Source: Dromiciops gliroides
Taxonomy: Eukaryota > Chordata > Mammalia > Microbiotheria > Microbiotheriidae
Direction: 5' to 3'
Assembly: GCF_019393635.1 (NCBI RefSeq)
Contig: NC_057863.1
Location: forward strand, 622,909,791 to 622,973,790
DNA length: 64,000 nucleotides
The position numbers and the translations under genes were made by a program. How positions within the stretch are numbered: position 1 is the first letter of the stretch; the number at the start of each line of letters is the position of its first letter. Of this stretch, positions 1 through 11,119 are shown one piece after another. The notes beneath the pieces were generated by a model. That model did not search any database. It was not told the DNA's origin and was given only the letters and a program-made list of their open reading frames with translations.

Positions 1-180
1 TTTATGAACTGTGGGACACTAGGCAAGTCACTTCCTTCTCTCTGCTTTGGACTCCTCACCTATAAAATGGGAGAAATAATAGTACCTGCTTCTCAGGGTT
101 GTTGTGTGGATCAAATAATATCATAGGCAGAGAACTTTGCAAACCTTAAAGCATCAAATAAATGCTACTCATTATCCTCT
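1..180 (+). repeat. Old MIR-type SINE, 3' part
   Basis: The stretch carries the typical MIR/CORE-SINE order: a 'ggcaagtcactt' block, a 'cacctataaaatggg' block, a run with 'agggttgttgtgtggatcaa', and an end in 'aaataaatgctactcatta'. It is diverged and truncated by the window edge, so it is an old copy. The exact subfamily cannot be given without an alignment. Confidence 0.7.
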
Positions 181-514
181 TTTTCCTCTTCTTCATCTTC
201 ATCTTCCAAAGTCATGAAACCTGCTGATGAAGAGATGTTTCTGATGGTCACAGTAATTAGATTTAATCATTATTAGAAAAACATGAAATTCCATGAAGGA
301 ACTAGGGATACGTAGCCTGGTGGAGAGAATAAAGCTCAGGAAGATGTGGTGATTATCTTCTGGCATGCGAAGGATCAGTCTCACAGAACCAGGAGCAATG
401 GCTGAAAGTTGCAGCAAATTTATAAAGGTTTTGATACCAGGAAAAACTTCACAGCTCTTTGGTGAAGAGTGCCGCAGCCGCTTGGAGTCAGCAGTTCCGG
501 CCTCTGACTCTTGA

Positions 515-1166
<652 letters not shown>

Positions 1167-1495
1167 ACCCTTCACAACAATTAGAGTTGTCTGAAAATGG
1201 AATGGACTGTCTCAGGTCTTTAGCTGGAATCTAGAGGATGACTCTTCAGAGATCCCATAAGAGAAGGCTTCTTTTATCCAGGTATGGTTAGGATTAGCTG
1301 GCCCTTCCAAATTTCAGGTTTTGTGACTCTGTGATGCAAACAAGCTTAAGAGTACCTAACCGACCTGGTCACAGTGTTCCCTGAGAAGCAGGGAGGGGCA
1401 GGATCAGTTCTTCATTTTGTAAACAAATTGGTACCATGGAGAATTTCTCTAAGGCTACCAAAAGATTAGGAATAAAGGATTAAGAACAGAGTCAA

Positions 1496-1650
1496 GGGGG
1501 CAGCTAGGTTGGTGTAGTGGATAGAGCACCGGCCCTGAATTCAGGAGGACCTGAGTTCAAATCCGGCCTCGGACACTTGACACTTACTAGCTGTGTGACC
1601 CTGGGCAAGTCACTTAACCCTCATTGACCATAAAAACAAAACAAAACAAA
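1496..1650 (+). mobile_element. Young tRNA-derived SINE
   Basis: A full-length copy with an A-rich tail (acaaaacaaaac type). It is flanked by the direct repeat agaacagagtcaa, just before 1496 and at 1651-1663, without mismatch. Confidence 0.93.
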
Positions 1651-1772
1651 AGAACAGAGTCAATCAGTTAACAGGTCTTTAGACTATCCATGAAGTATGC
1701 AACAATGTACTAGTTTTGTGCACACAGTAACTTCTCTCAGGAGGTTTACAGTTTAATAAGAAAAGGTAGGGG

Positions 1773-1920
1773 GAGGGGGCAGCTAGGTGCCACAGTGGAT
1801 AAAGCACTGGCTCTGGATTCAGGAGGACCTGAGTTCAAATCCGGCCTCAGACACTTGACACTTACTAGCTGTGTGACCCTGGGCAAGTCACTTAACCCTC
1901 ATTGCCCCACAAAAAAAGAA
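1773..1920 (+). mobile_element. Young tRNA-derived SINE
   Basis: A full-length copy ending in 'cattgccccac' plus A-run. The target duplication aagaaaaggtagg lies on both sides. Confidence 0.92.
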
Positions 1921-2285
1921 AAGAAAAGGTAGGAAAGCCCACACAAAGGTAGGCAGCCATCACAAGATCAGATTGAGTGACAGAAGGACTGATGATCGTT
2001 AATTTTGGAACGTGGCTCAAATTAATCAAGAACTTCCTGAAAGGAGGGCTATTATAGAAGGGAATTCTTATTCAAGTGTGGGTTAGACTAGAGGGTCTAT
2101 GAGATTCCTCCTACCTCTGAGATTCTGCTATTTGGGCTGTTGCGTAAAAGGCTTGAGCTTCCCAAATCCCAATCAAGTTTCCTAACCATATCTCTTGTAA
2201 CTGATTGCTCCCGATTCATATTCTACCTTAAATACATAGTGCTTTGCATATAGTAGGTGATTAATAAGTGGCTACTGAATTAAAG

Positions 2286-2490
2286 AGGCACTGTGGTTTG
2301 GTGGATAGGGAAATGGACTTGGAGTCAGGACTTGGGCTCAGGAAGACCTGGGTTCAGATCCCATCTCAGATACTTGCTAGCTGTGTGACCCTGGGCAAGT
2401 TACTCCACCTGTTTGCCTTGGTTTCCTGGTCTACAAAATAAGGTTATTGGACTCACTGGCTTCTAATGTTCTTTCAGCTCTAAATCTATA
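2286..2490 (+). repeat. Old MIR/MAR-type SINE
   Basis: It shares 'tggtggataggg', 'ggagtcaggac', 'gacctgggttcagatcc' and 'ctagctgtgtgaccctggg' with the young SINE. It then continues into a MIR-like 3' part ('cctggtctacaaaataagg' and 'ttctttcagctctaaatct'). It is diverged and has no clean tail. Confidence 0.7.
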
Positions 2491-3489
2491 AGCCTAGGTA
2501 GTATTAATGTCTGGTACAATGCTCAACAAGTTGTAATCTATTTATACTTATTTGCATGTTTTTATTCTTTGATAGAGAAACTGGGGTCCAAAGTTCTTTC
2601 ACTTGCCTGTACCAACCGATGTGAGGTAGAGAGACGACTAGGAGACTGCTATGTGCCACAAAGCTCTCTCCACATTAGCCCACCCCACTGACTTTTTTGG
2701 GGGGCAAGGCTAGAGTTTAGTACAAGTTTCAGACTTCTGATTTGATAGGTTCTAGCATACCACATAGCAATGGACAGGGCAGATCATGGCAATGGAATGA
2801 TGATGCTGGCCTTCTCTAGGTTCATAATCATCTCCATCAACACTTTACAAGAGGAAAAAGTGATGGAAGAGTAAGGCTATGTGTTGGGGGTGGTGAGTGG
2901 GGGATATCAACTTCAGGAAAATATTCTCTGGTGTTGATATATGGGAGCAGAATTCTTGGGATGTTTCTCCTATGGGGTGTTTCTCACATTCTATCCTTGG
3001 TGCTGACTTCACAGTCTTTATGAAAAAAAAAAAAACAACCACCACCAAACATCTCTGCTTTACCCAACTTCTTGGAACTATCACCACAGTTGGGAGCCCA
3101 CATGCAGGTGGAGGAATCTGAATGGAGTGAGAAAGGGTATAAAATTGCCCCAAGCATCTGGGCTAGTTTGTGTCAGCTTGAACTCTTTCTCTAGGTTGAA
3201 GGTTGCCAGCAATTTCCTTCTTTCTTGTCCTTATTTGGACCTCCCTAGTATCTGAGCAACAAGCTTGGGGAGAGATGGGCACTGGCTAGCCATCCTGTTT
3301 CCCTAAATTGTTTCCACGGCAAGGAAGGAAAGAATCCTGAGGCATCTTTGTGAGATAATCAAGGATTTTTTTTGGTTTCTCTCACACCTTCAAAGTGTGA
3401 AACCTCTTGAGCCAAATCAACAAGAATGTGACTCTAGGGTTCCTGAGGCTGTGACAACCGTTGAAGTGCAGAAGCCACCTCTACAATGA

Positions 3490-3640
3490 GGTTGTGACAG
3501 TCTGCACTGGAGTGATAACTTTAAAAGGACATCTTCTGTTGGCTCCTCGCTCCAGTTCTTTATCACTGCAAGTGACAGAATGGGGAGGGGTACATCCCTG
3601 GGGCGGTCTCAGGGTGCTGGAAGGGGATATAAAAAGGCAA
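3490..3640 (+). promoter_or_regulatory. NPPA: NPPA proximal promoter (GATA, SRE-like, TATA)
   Basis: Seen directly: a TGATAAC GATA site at 3513-3519, overlapping a CArG/SRE-like ctttaaaagg at 3519-3528; a second, reverse GATA site TTATCA at 3560-3565, followed by tgcaagtgacag, an NKX2-5-type element; and a TATA box, tataaaaa, at 3628-3635. From memory, the same order and much of the same wording occurs in the human NPPA promoter, where GATA4, SRF and NKX2-5 drive atrial expression. The start site should lie about 25-30 bp past the TATA box. Confidence 0.8.
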
Positions 3641-3753
3641 AGAGGCAGATTGGGAGGCATAAGAGAACAGGGTCAGGAGACCAAGAGCAGAGAGGAAGGA
3701 GAAGAGACAGCAAGCATTTATTTGACTGACTGAGATTGACGACCAATCACAGC

Positions 3754-5087
3754 ATGGGCTCCTTCACTACCATCTCCATCAGCATCCTCCTCCTTCTGAC
3801 TTTGCAGCTTCAAGGTCGAACCAAAGCCAATCCCGTGTCCAATAATGACCTGGCGGATTTCAAGGTAGGACCTGAGGGAGACTGGTCAGGGATGACAGCC
3901 AGTAGGGGAGGTATTTTGGTACGGTGTTCATTTTTGGGTCACTTTTCCCCAATGTAGTGGAACTCATAAACTCCTTTTCTTTCTGTCTCCCTTTTTGTCT
4001 TTAGAATTTGTTGGACCGCCTGGAGGACAAGATACCTTTAGAAGATGAGGTCATGCCCTCACAAGGACTTAATGAGCAGAATGATGAGGCTGGGGAAGCA
4101 CTTAGCCCCCTCTCTTCCTGGAGTGGGGAAGTCAGCCCAGTCCAACGGGAGGGAGCCTTCAACCGGGGCACTTGGGAGCAATCTGAGAGATCTGCCCTCC
4201 TGAAGAATAAGCTTCGGGCACTCTTGACTTCCCCTCGAAGTCTGAGAAGGTCCTCCAGCTGCTTTGGGGGCAGACTTGACAGAATAGGAGCCCAAAGTGG
4301 ACTTGGCTGCAACAGTTTTAGGGTAAGGAGATCTGGGAATGGGAATAGGAATGGGATAGGGAGAAAAGAGACATATATATGGCCTTGCTAAAATTCAAGC
4401 AGAGGTTGAGGGGCTCACTATCAAGTGAAATCCTCAACAGATGCATGGACTAGATTCTTGCTCCCTTTGAAATAAATGATTCTCACCTTTGGGATTATCT
4501 GTAACTACAGTATATTTAGGAAGCTAGAAAAATCATGCTTGATTCTCCAACGAGGTGAGCATCACTAGATGTACTAGGGAATTAAAACTTTCCCAGGACC
4601 AAATTGTTTTATAATGTGAATGACTTCAATTTATTTTCCTCTCCAAAGTTATAAGATTGAAGGATCAAATAGAATGGGTTGTCGTGGTTGTTGTTTGTTC
4701 TTGGTCTCTGAAAAGGACCAATGGCGTCATGATGTTGGAATAAAATAGTGGATGATGGGTGACATCTCCACTTTTGAGTGAATTGGGTTTAAGTGAAGCA
4801 AAGTTGCACAAAGTCTTCAGCCTTACTCTTTCTTTCAGAGTCATAAAAGTCCACAATAGAATAGACTAGATAAAGATTTCTTTAATCACCCTTTATCGTT
4901 TGAACTGTTCTGGAAGTCCAGAGAACCATTTTAATATGCTAGAGGAAAATAGTTTAAGGGATCATGGATAAAGGGTTCTTTGCCCATTTTGGGCATGTCA
5001 TATATTTCAATCTCATGCTAGTTTCTCTAGGTCATCTAGCTGGGATATTGCTAACCAAACATGTCTATCCTCTCTTTATAGTTCTGA
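3754..5087 (+). CDS. NPPA: Natriuretic peptide A precursor (ANP)
   Basis: Three coding exons: 3754-3864 (37 codons), 4005-4322 (106 codons) and 5082-5087 (last residue plus stop), 144 residues against 151 in human. The ATG at 3754 begins [10 protein letters not shown], followed by a hydrophobic signal core ([10 protein letters not shown]) and the conserved [13 protein letters not shown]. Exon 2 carries the propeptide ([33 protein letters not shown]), the corin site after TSPR, and the hormone with its 17-residue Cys ring ([17 protein letters not shown]). The product is a secreted cardiac hormone acting through guanylyl cyclase receptor NPR1. Odd points: an extra Ser before the ring, Leu where human has Met, and exon 3 reading TTC TGA, so Phe rather than Tyr at the C-terminus. 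Exon 3 follows a ctctctttatag acceptor. The partner gene NPPB would lie to the left, outside the window. Confidence 0.96.
4676..4850 (+). repeat. Marsupial SINE, second family (intron 2 of NPPA)
   Basis: It begins 'gttgtttgttcttggtctctg' and continues 'aaaggaccaatggcgtcatg' and 'gaattgggtttaagtgaagc'. The same family lies in reverse at 7525-7815. It differs from the tRNA-derived SINE and resembles the marsupial SINEs thought to be moved by RTE-type LINEs; that assignment is from memory. Confidence 0.6.
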
Positions 5088-5339
5088 AGATACTGTACGA
5101 AGAGGAAAACGTGTGCTGGACCCAGTCAGACCCACATAAGCTTCAAATCCTTTGGGACTTTGGCTTTATTTTGTCCATTTTTTTTGTCAGAAAATTGGGC
5201 TTTGAATGTGCTCCTTGTTCAAGCTAAAGCTTTCTTTGTTCATTTCACAAATATAATTTTGAATGTAGACAAAATGCTGTGATGGTGGCTTTTGCACCTT
5301 CGTTAAATCTAAATTTAAATCCTAAGCAGTTCAAGGATG

Positions 5340-5365
5340 AATAAACTTCAGCACCGTGGACAGAA
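5340..5365 (+). terminator. NPPA: NPPA polyadenylation region
   Basis: AATAAA at 5340-5345 sits in the block aataaacttcagcaccgtgg, which is almost identical to the 3' end of human NPPA mRNA as I remember it. Exon 3 therefore runs from 5082 to about 5363. Confidence 0.85.
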
Positions 5366-6762
5366 ACAATCTCGGGCTGGTGTGATTCTTTGTTTCCTAG
5401 GGGGAGGGAGTGGGGGGATTGAGGTCTACTCCAATTACTCTGTCAGGTAGCACAATTTCTTTAAAGAACAAAACAAATCAATCAGCCAAGGAGTCGCATA
5501 TCTATGGAGGCTAGGAAAAACATAATAGCTATTTGTTTAGACTGATTCGAGCTCACTTTTTCTCCAGTTGCAGCCAATGTATTTCATATTTAACATTGTG
5601 TGGTTTTTGCCTTTCCATGCAATTCTTCTCTATCCATTATTTTATTTTATTTTTTACATACGAGGTTTAGAACACACGTTTCAAACGAGGCAATGCTGGG
5701 AGCCAAATAAACATCAGGCAGGCTTCATGGAAACTCACTGCTGGGGCTGGTCTGGCTTGACAACTATTTTCAGTTATTGAATAGAACTAGAGTTGAGGGC
5801 AGAATAAAAGAATAAAAACGTGTTTCATTTGGGTGTTCTGATCGAGTTGTAAATGAAGCTTTAAAAGGGCTTAATAACCTCTTGGATTTTAACACCTAAA
5901 CTTTAAAATATAATCAACATTCCCTTAACAAGGGATCTCACATGGCTGAATTAATTATTCCACTCTATGAGTTTGCAGCATACCCTTGAGGAAGGTGCAA
6001 CTCTATTATGCCTTTATTGCCCCATGCCCATAAATTGCCCATGTCCTTGTAAAATAACTGAATTTCTCTGGCAGCAGACATTGGCTGGAGACATGTATTA
6101 GCACCCTTATTTTTAGGGAAGTTCAGAAATTTGGAGGTGAAGGAAATACAGTAGCCATTTGTCTCCTTCAGTGCTAGATGGAAGTGAAAGACAGGACATG
6201 GGATAGTGAGTTATCTTATCCATTTCATCTGGGACAGTAGGTAGAAATCATGAGCATTTATCACTAAGAGTTCCCTCAAACTCATTATTGAATAGGGCAC
6301 TGACTAGGACAGTTGGAGGCTTACCACCTCCCAGGGATGCCAATGCTACCCAGCTAGGAAAAGCACCTTTGCCATAAAGTAGAAAAAGATCCTGTCTGAA
6401 AGTAAGGAAGGACTTTTAGGGTAATAAAACCCTTGAACAGCTATGGAGAGGAGGTGGTAGGGTTTCCACCCTCGTCATGGATGACTTAGGCATGCACATA
6501 CCCAAAGAGTCAGCCAGGTGACCACTTCCTTGGCCTTGGGGAAGTGACAAAGTATTTTCCATGAAATGAGGTGGTTAGTTACACACCATGATCCCTAATG
6601 TCCTTTCCAGCTCCCTATTCCTCTATCTCCTGATGTCCTTTGCTGATCTTGTTTTGTCACCTCAGGTTTATAGGCCATGAGTTCTGAAGACCATAACCTC
6701 TCTCATAACTCACCTAGTTTTTCAGAGACCAGCAGTGATAGCAAAGCAAATGTATTCATCTT

Positions 6763-6914
6763 TTTTTTTTTTTTTTTTGCAGGGCAATGAGGGTTAAGTG
6801 ACTTGCCCAGGGTCACACAGCTAGTAAGTGTTAAGTATCTGAGGCCGGATTTGAACTCAGGTCCTCCTGAATCCAGGGCCGGTGCTTTAACCACTGCACC
6901 ATCTAGCTGCCCCC
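6763..6914 (-). mobile_element. Young tRNA-derived SINE
   Basis: A reverse copy: T-run at the left, 'agctgccccc' at the right. It is flanked by the perfect 15-bp repeat aaatgtattcatctt at 6748-6762 and 6915-6929. Confidence 0.94.
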
Positions 6915-7524
6915 AAATGTATTCATCTTAAAATGTCTATGTGTACTTCCATAATTAAGTCTGCCAGAATAAATCCTGGTGTACAATTCTAGGGACTAAA
7001 TGAAATACACTTACACCCATACTCAGCCTACCTTTCTTAGGCCTTTTGTTTTTGTTTTCATAGGGATACATGGGGGAAATCCTTGAACCTTTTTGGCTAC
7101 TGAAAGACAGTTGGATTCTTTGAGGCTCCTGACATAGAAAGCCTAACCCAGAGGGGCTGGCCAAGTGGAACACACTTGTGAATACACTATAGAATATTGC
7201 AACTGTAGGACAAGTAAAATCAATGTGTTCTTCTGACTTTGGTCACAAGAAACTCAGTCATCACCATGTCCCAGACCTTATGGTCTCAGTCAGTAGGAAG
7301 AAGCTGGAAGTAAGTAGCCAAAGGCTACAAAAACTTCAGGAATGAGATGAAACAGCTGGCCTCTTGAAACTGATCCTCGACTCTGAGTAAAACCTGAAGA
7401 GAGCTTCTGGGGCCCAGGATACTTCTGGCAGAATTTCAGGTCTACATGATGCCACTTTGATGATTGATTCTTTTGGGAAAGGCAAACAAGGTCATCTTTT
7501 GCCTCCATTCTTATCTAGTCTTTA

Positions 7525-7815
7525 ACTGCTCAATGGGTGTTGTCTCAGACAAACTGAGACTTGGGAAAGACCTGACCTTAAAAAGGCCACATCGCCAAAA
7601 CAACAACAACAGCAAAACAAAGAATAAAAAGGCCATGGTCTCCCCTGGCACCCAGGGCTATCACCAGTCATCCTGGCTTGTGTCTTGGCACTAGAGGAGT
7701 GAGGCTGATGCCTTTGCACAGTTCTGCTTCATTTAAATCCAATCCACTTGCAAGTCAAGACACCCTCCTGATGTCATTGGTCCTCTGAGAACGAAGGACA
7801 AACAACAACAAAACT
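7525..7815 (-). repeat. Marsupial SINE, second family
   Basis: Read on the minus strand it begins 'gttgttgtttgtccttcgtt' and 'ctcagaggaccaatgacatc', matching the copy at 4676-4850. The left end is less clear because of CAA-rich simple sequence near 7600. Confidence 0.6.
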
Positions 7816-7889
7816 AGATGCATAATTTTTATGTATTGACTACAAAGGAAAAAGATAATTAGAAAGCATCACAGAAACTGGAGTGAAGG

Positions 7890-10800
7890 ACAGACAAGGA
7901 CATTTTATTTTCAGACATGTTATGGTTACAATAAGGACTTCCAAGTGACAAAAGTTCAAATAAAAATATTTTTTGTACAAATTAAAAAAAATACTATATA
8001 TACACAATGGAATAAGGTTACATTATTTTTATAAACAAACAGTGCAAACAGAAAAAAATGTTACCATTGAAATGACTGTTGCAAGGCAATACTGCACATT
8101 AACACTGCACAGGTTCTCAGGAGGGCCCCAGGAGCCCTTTCCCCAAGACCATCCCATCAGTGGGCGCACATCATTGCTTAGATCTGCATCAGAACAGCAT
8201 CACAGACAGCAATATCCAGAAACACAATCTCATTTCGCTATCACCTCTAAGTCAGAAACTGTTAGTTAAAATAAGCAAGTGATCTAATTAGGTCATCATC
8301 GGGGCTTCATTATTTGTCTTCCTCCCACATCCAGTGAGAGAAAACCTTGGAGGTGGGGAATCCTGGAATGTCGGGTTGGGGATAAAAGCCAAAGGAAATC
8401 CTCTTACACTGCAGTGCTCATGTTAAGGGACCAGCCCACATAGCCGGTAGTGCCGGAAGGCTGTGCTCAAGGTGTCAAATGCTGGTTTCTTCCACAGAAC
8501 AGATGCCTGGTGGTGACTTGCAGCAGTGAAATCCACATTCCCTCTTTTGTAGGTGGAGAAGCTGTCGCCTGCAGGCCTTCAAAAAGGGGCTTATCCAAAG
8601 ACACAAAGTCAGGAATCGGAATGTGGGGCCCGAGAGCTCTGGGCCACTCATTGTCTGGTGTCCTCCATTAAGGATGACCTGGGCTGCTCTGGTCTTGGCT
8701 GGTTCAGATGGCCCTGGTCCCATCATTTGCTTCTAGGCCATGTGATTGCACATTCCTGGTGATGTGTGATCCCGTGATCTGACAGTCTGTGCAATGGGAT
8801 GGAAAGTGCCAGTATGGTTGCATTGGAGTAGCCTCAAAGCAAAGCCCTATGGATTTGCCGTCCAGATGAGAAGACAGACTTAAAGGAGAACCTGCCACTT
8901 TAGTTGTGAGAGGGAGATGGGAGGAAAAACGTGAGGGTACCAACTCCTGTCCAAGAGAGTGCTCCTCTCCTGGGCTGTGCAGTCCTTCTAGTGCAATAGG
9001 TTTCCAAAGCTCTTGGTAAATCTTAATGAGGTTTTTTTTAATAAAGAAAAAAATGAAAAAAGAAAATGAAAAATCATTATGCTACTGCGGCATTTGGACT
9101 CTTTCACAGGTTAAAACGGTGCTGGCCACAGCAGTCATCTGAATTCACAATCAGACAGAGATACCCAATTTAAAGGGATCTGGTGTTTTGGTCCTAGACA
9201 TTTCCTGGAAGATGGAGAATTTCTTCTCCACCATGTCCAGAAAAACTGAGCAATTTAGAAACAAGCTACAGTAATTTTGGTCAAAGTGATAAAGAACCTT
9301 GGGTAGCGTGAATCTAAGGCAGATGCACAAGATTCACAAGAGCACCTTGCTCTTTAGGGAAATTCACTTTCAAATGTGTTGATTATAAGAAATGAGCTAC
9401 AAGCCAGGACTGACCCCACTTCACAAACTGGAGCGTCAGACCTTTGGGACATCAGCCCAAGCCTCCACAGGAGTGATGGAGGAAGATGGGAGCTGAAGCA
9501 AGCCCTCAGCTTACTTTCAAGGAAGGAGGAAAGAACTAAAATACCGGAGCATGCCGGTCATACCTTGGGTCAAAGGGAACATAAGCATCGGGTGGGCCGA
9601 TGGATCTGGAAGAGAAGGCTGGCAAGGCAGCAGCAGAGGGAAATGAGAAGTCCTGGTCACCAATGCCTGATTTCACTCAGACAGGGAGCTACTCCAATGG
9701 AACTGGAAGAAGTGTGTAACAGCCACCAGAGGAGATGAGGTTGCAAAGCCTCTACAGAGGAGAAGCTAAAGTCTATGCACTATCAAGAAGGGAGAGAAGT
9801 CTGGGTGACTTTTACCTGCGCAGCCAGCAGAACTCGGGGGCAAAGTGAGGACCACGGAGCCTGTGTGAGCGTGGCTCAGGAGGATGCAGCTGGGGCACAC
9901 CCGATGCAGAGGCCCTCAGCCCTCAGTGGGAGGGGGACAGCCCCATGGTGGAAGAGGAGGATGGGGAGGGTCTGTCTCACCTTTCATTTCTCTCACTCAA
10001 GACACTCAAGACTCAGTCAGGAGATTAAGCTCTAGCCCGGGTAAGTAGTTTCTGCCCTCGTGAAAAACCCTACCTAATTTCTGACTGAAGTGAGACAATC
10101 TAACCCAAGGGTGCCCTGATCTTAGGTAACTTTGGGTGATGCTAAATTCCTTTGGGCTGCTTCACCAAGAAATCTGATGGAGCTAAAGATGCTTTTGCTT
10201 AGTTATCTTTGGAGAGGAAACAGGGTCTGAGAGAATCCCATCTACTAGCTTCACATAGTCAAGACAAGACTAAATCGAAGGAGGACCAAAGGCAACTGGC
10301 AAGGTGGGGGGTGACGGGGTACTGTAAGGTGGGTGGCAGGAAGCAGCTCTGTCCCTGACTGCCTCCCTGCTGAAGGTGTGCACACACTGACATCCTCACT
10401 GTGAGACTAAACCCTTTCTAACACCAGGACGAAGATTCTAACCACTGAGCTTCTGGAGAGTGCCAGCAACAAACGCAAGCCCAGGGGCCACCATTGGAAT
10501 GTCAGCTGGCCCCAAGAAAGCATGAACGTGGTCTTTAAAAATGAAAGAGAAGACGGCCAGGTGAAGAATCACATACTGAGAAGGAGTTTCTGTAAGGTTC
10601 TCACTTCCTCAAATGAGTAATTCATTTGATTTTCTAGCTGGCAGTAGGACAGTGCCTGCCAAAGCCGAGATCCCCTGGCCTCGACTAAGGCATCGGCTGC
10701 AGAAGGGAAGCAGCAATGAGGAGTGCACAGGATGAAATGCTCCGAGCATCCCCCTGCAGAGGGTAGGACGTGGCTCGGCAGGGATCGGTCTGAACCTCCG

Positions 10801-11119
10801 GTGCCCAGGCAGAGCTGAAGGAAGAGCTGGGGGCTGTGCAAATATCTGATGGCAAGGAGGAAAGCAAGAGAGGCAGGAGAAGATACCAGCCAGGGGAAGT
10901 CTCTCTGCTATGCAGCACCTCTGCTGTTTTCTACAGCCCCTCACATCTCTGACCAACAAAACGTTAGACGATTCCGGCGTGCACGTGAGTGAAACCACCT
11001 GGTGCATCCTCTGCGCCCTGGGAGAGCAGAGGTCCAGGGCAGAATGTCGATGAGTCACCCCATGGCTCTCTCCAGGAGAGGAGGGGCTGCTTTGTGGTTG
11101 GGGGGTGAGTTGCTGGGGG
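7890..11119 (-). other. CLCN6: CLCN6 3' UTR and polyadenylation signal
   Basis: About 3.2 kb of non-coding sequence follows the CLCN6 stop. On the minus strand an AATAAA lies at 7909-7904, so the mRNA should end near 7890. The length is close to the roughly 3-kb 3' UTR of human CLCN6. The part 7900-8100 is A/T-rich, as mRNA ends often are. The open frames inside are short and show no family likeness. Confidence 0.65.

Larger units (their letters stand above)
1167..3480. other. Intergenic stretch left of NPPA
   Basis: No gene is seen here. It holds two young SINEs and one old MIR-type SINE (listed separately). The stretch 2500-3480 shows no recognisable coding region. Its right end leads into the NPPA promoter. 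Confidence 0.6.
5366..7889. other. Intergenic region between NPPA and CLCN6 3' ends
   Basis: The two genes converge here, about 2.5 kb apart. Apart from one young SINE and one SINE of the second family, nothing recognisable is seen. In human the CLCN6 3' UTR reaches NPPA, so this spacing differs. Confidence 0.6.

Noticed and set aside
5091-5226. NPPA exon 3 starting at the later tac gaa gag, giving Tyr plus a longer tail
   Set aside because: No AG acceptor precedes it; the ctctctttatag acceptor at 5070-5081 fits the conserved exon 3 start.
9376-9738. 120-codon plus-strand open frame
   Set aside because: It lies inside the CLCN6 3' UTR on the opposite strand, has no family likeness, no splice or promoter context and a random-looking composition.
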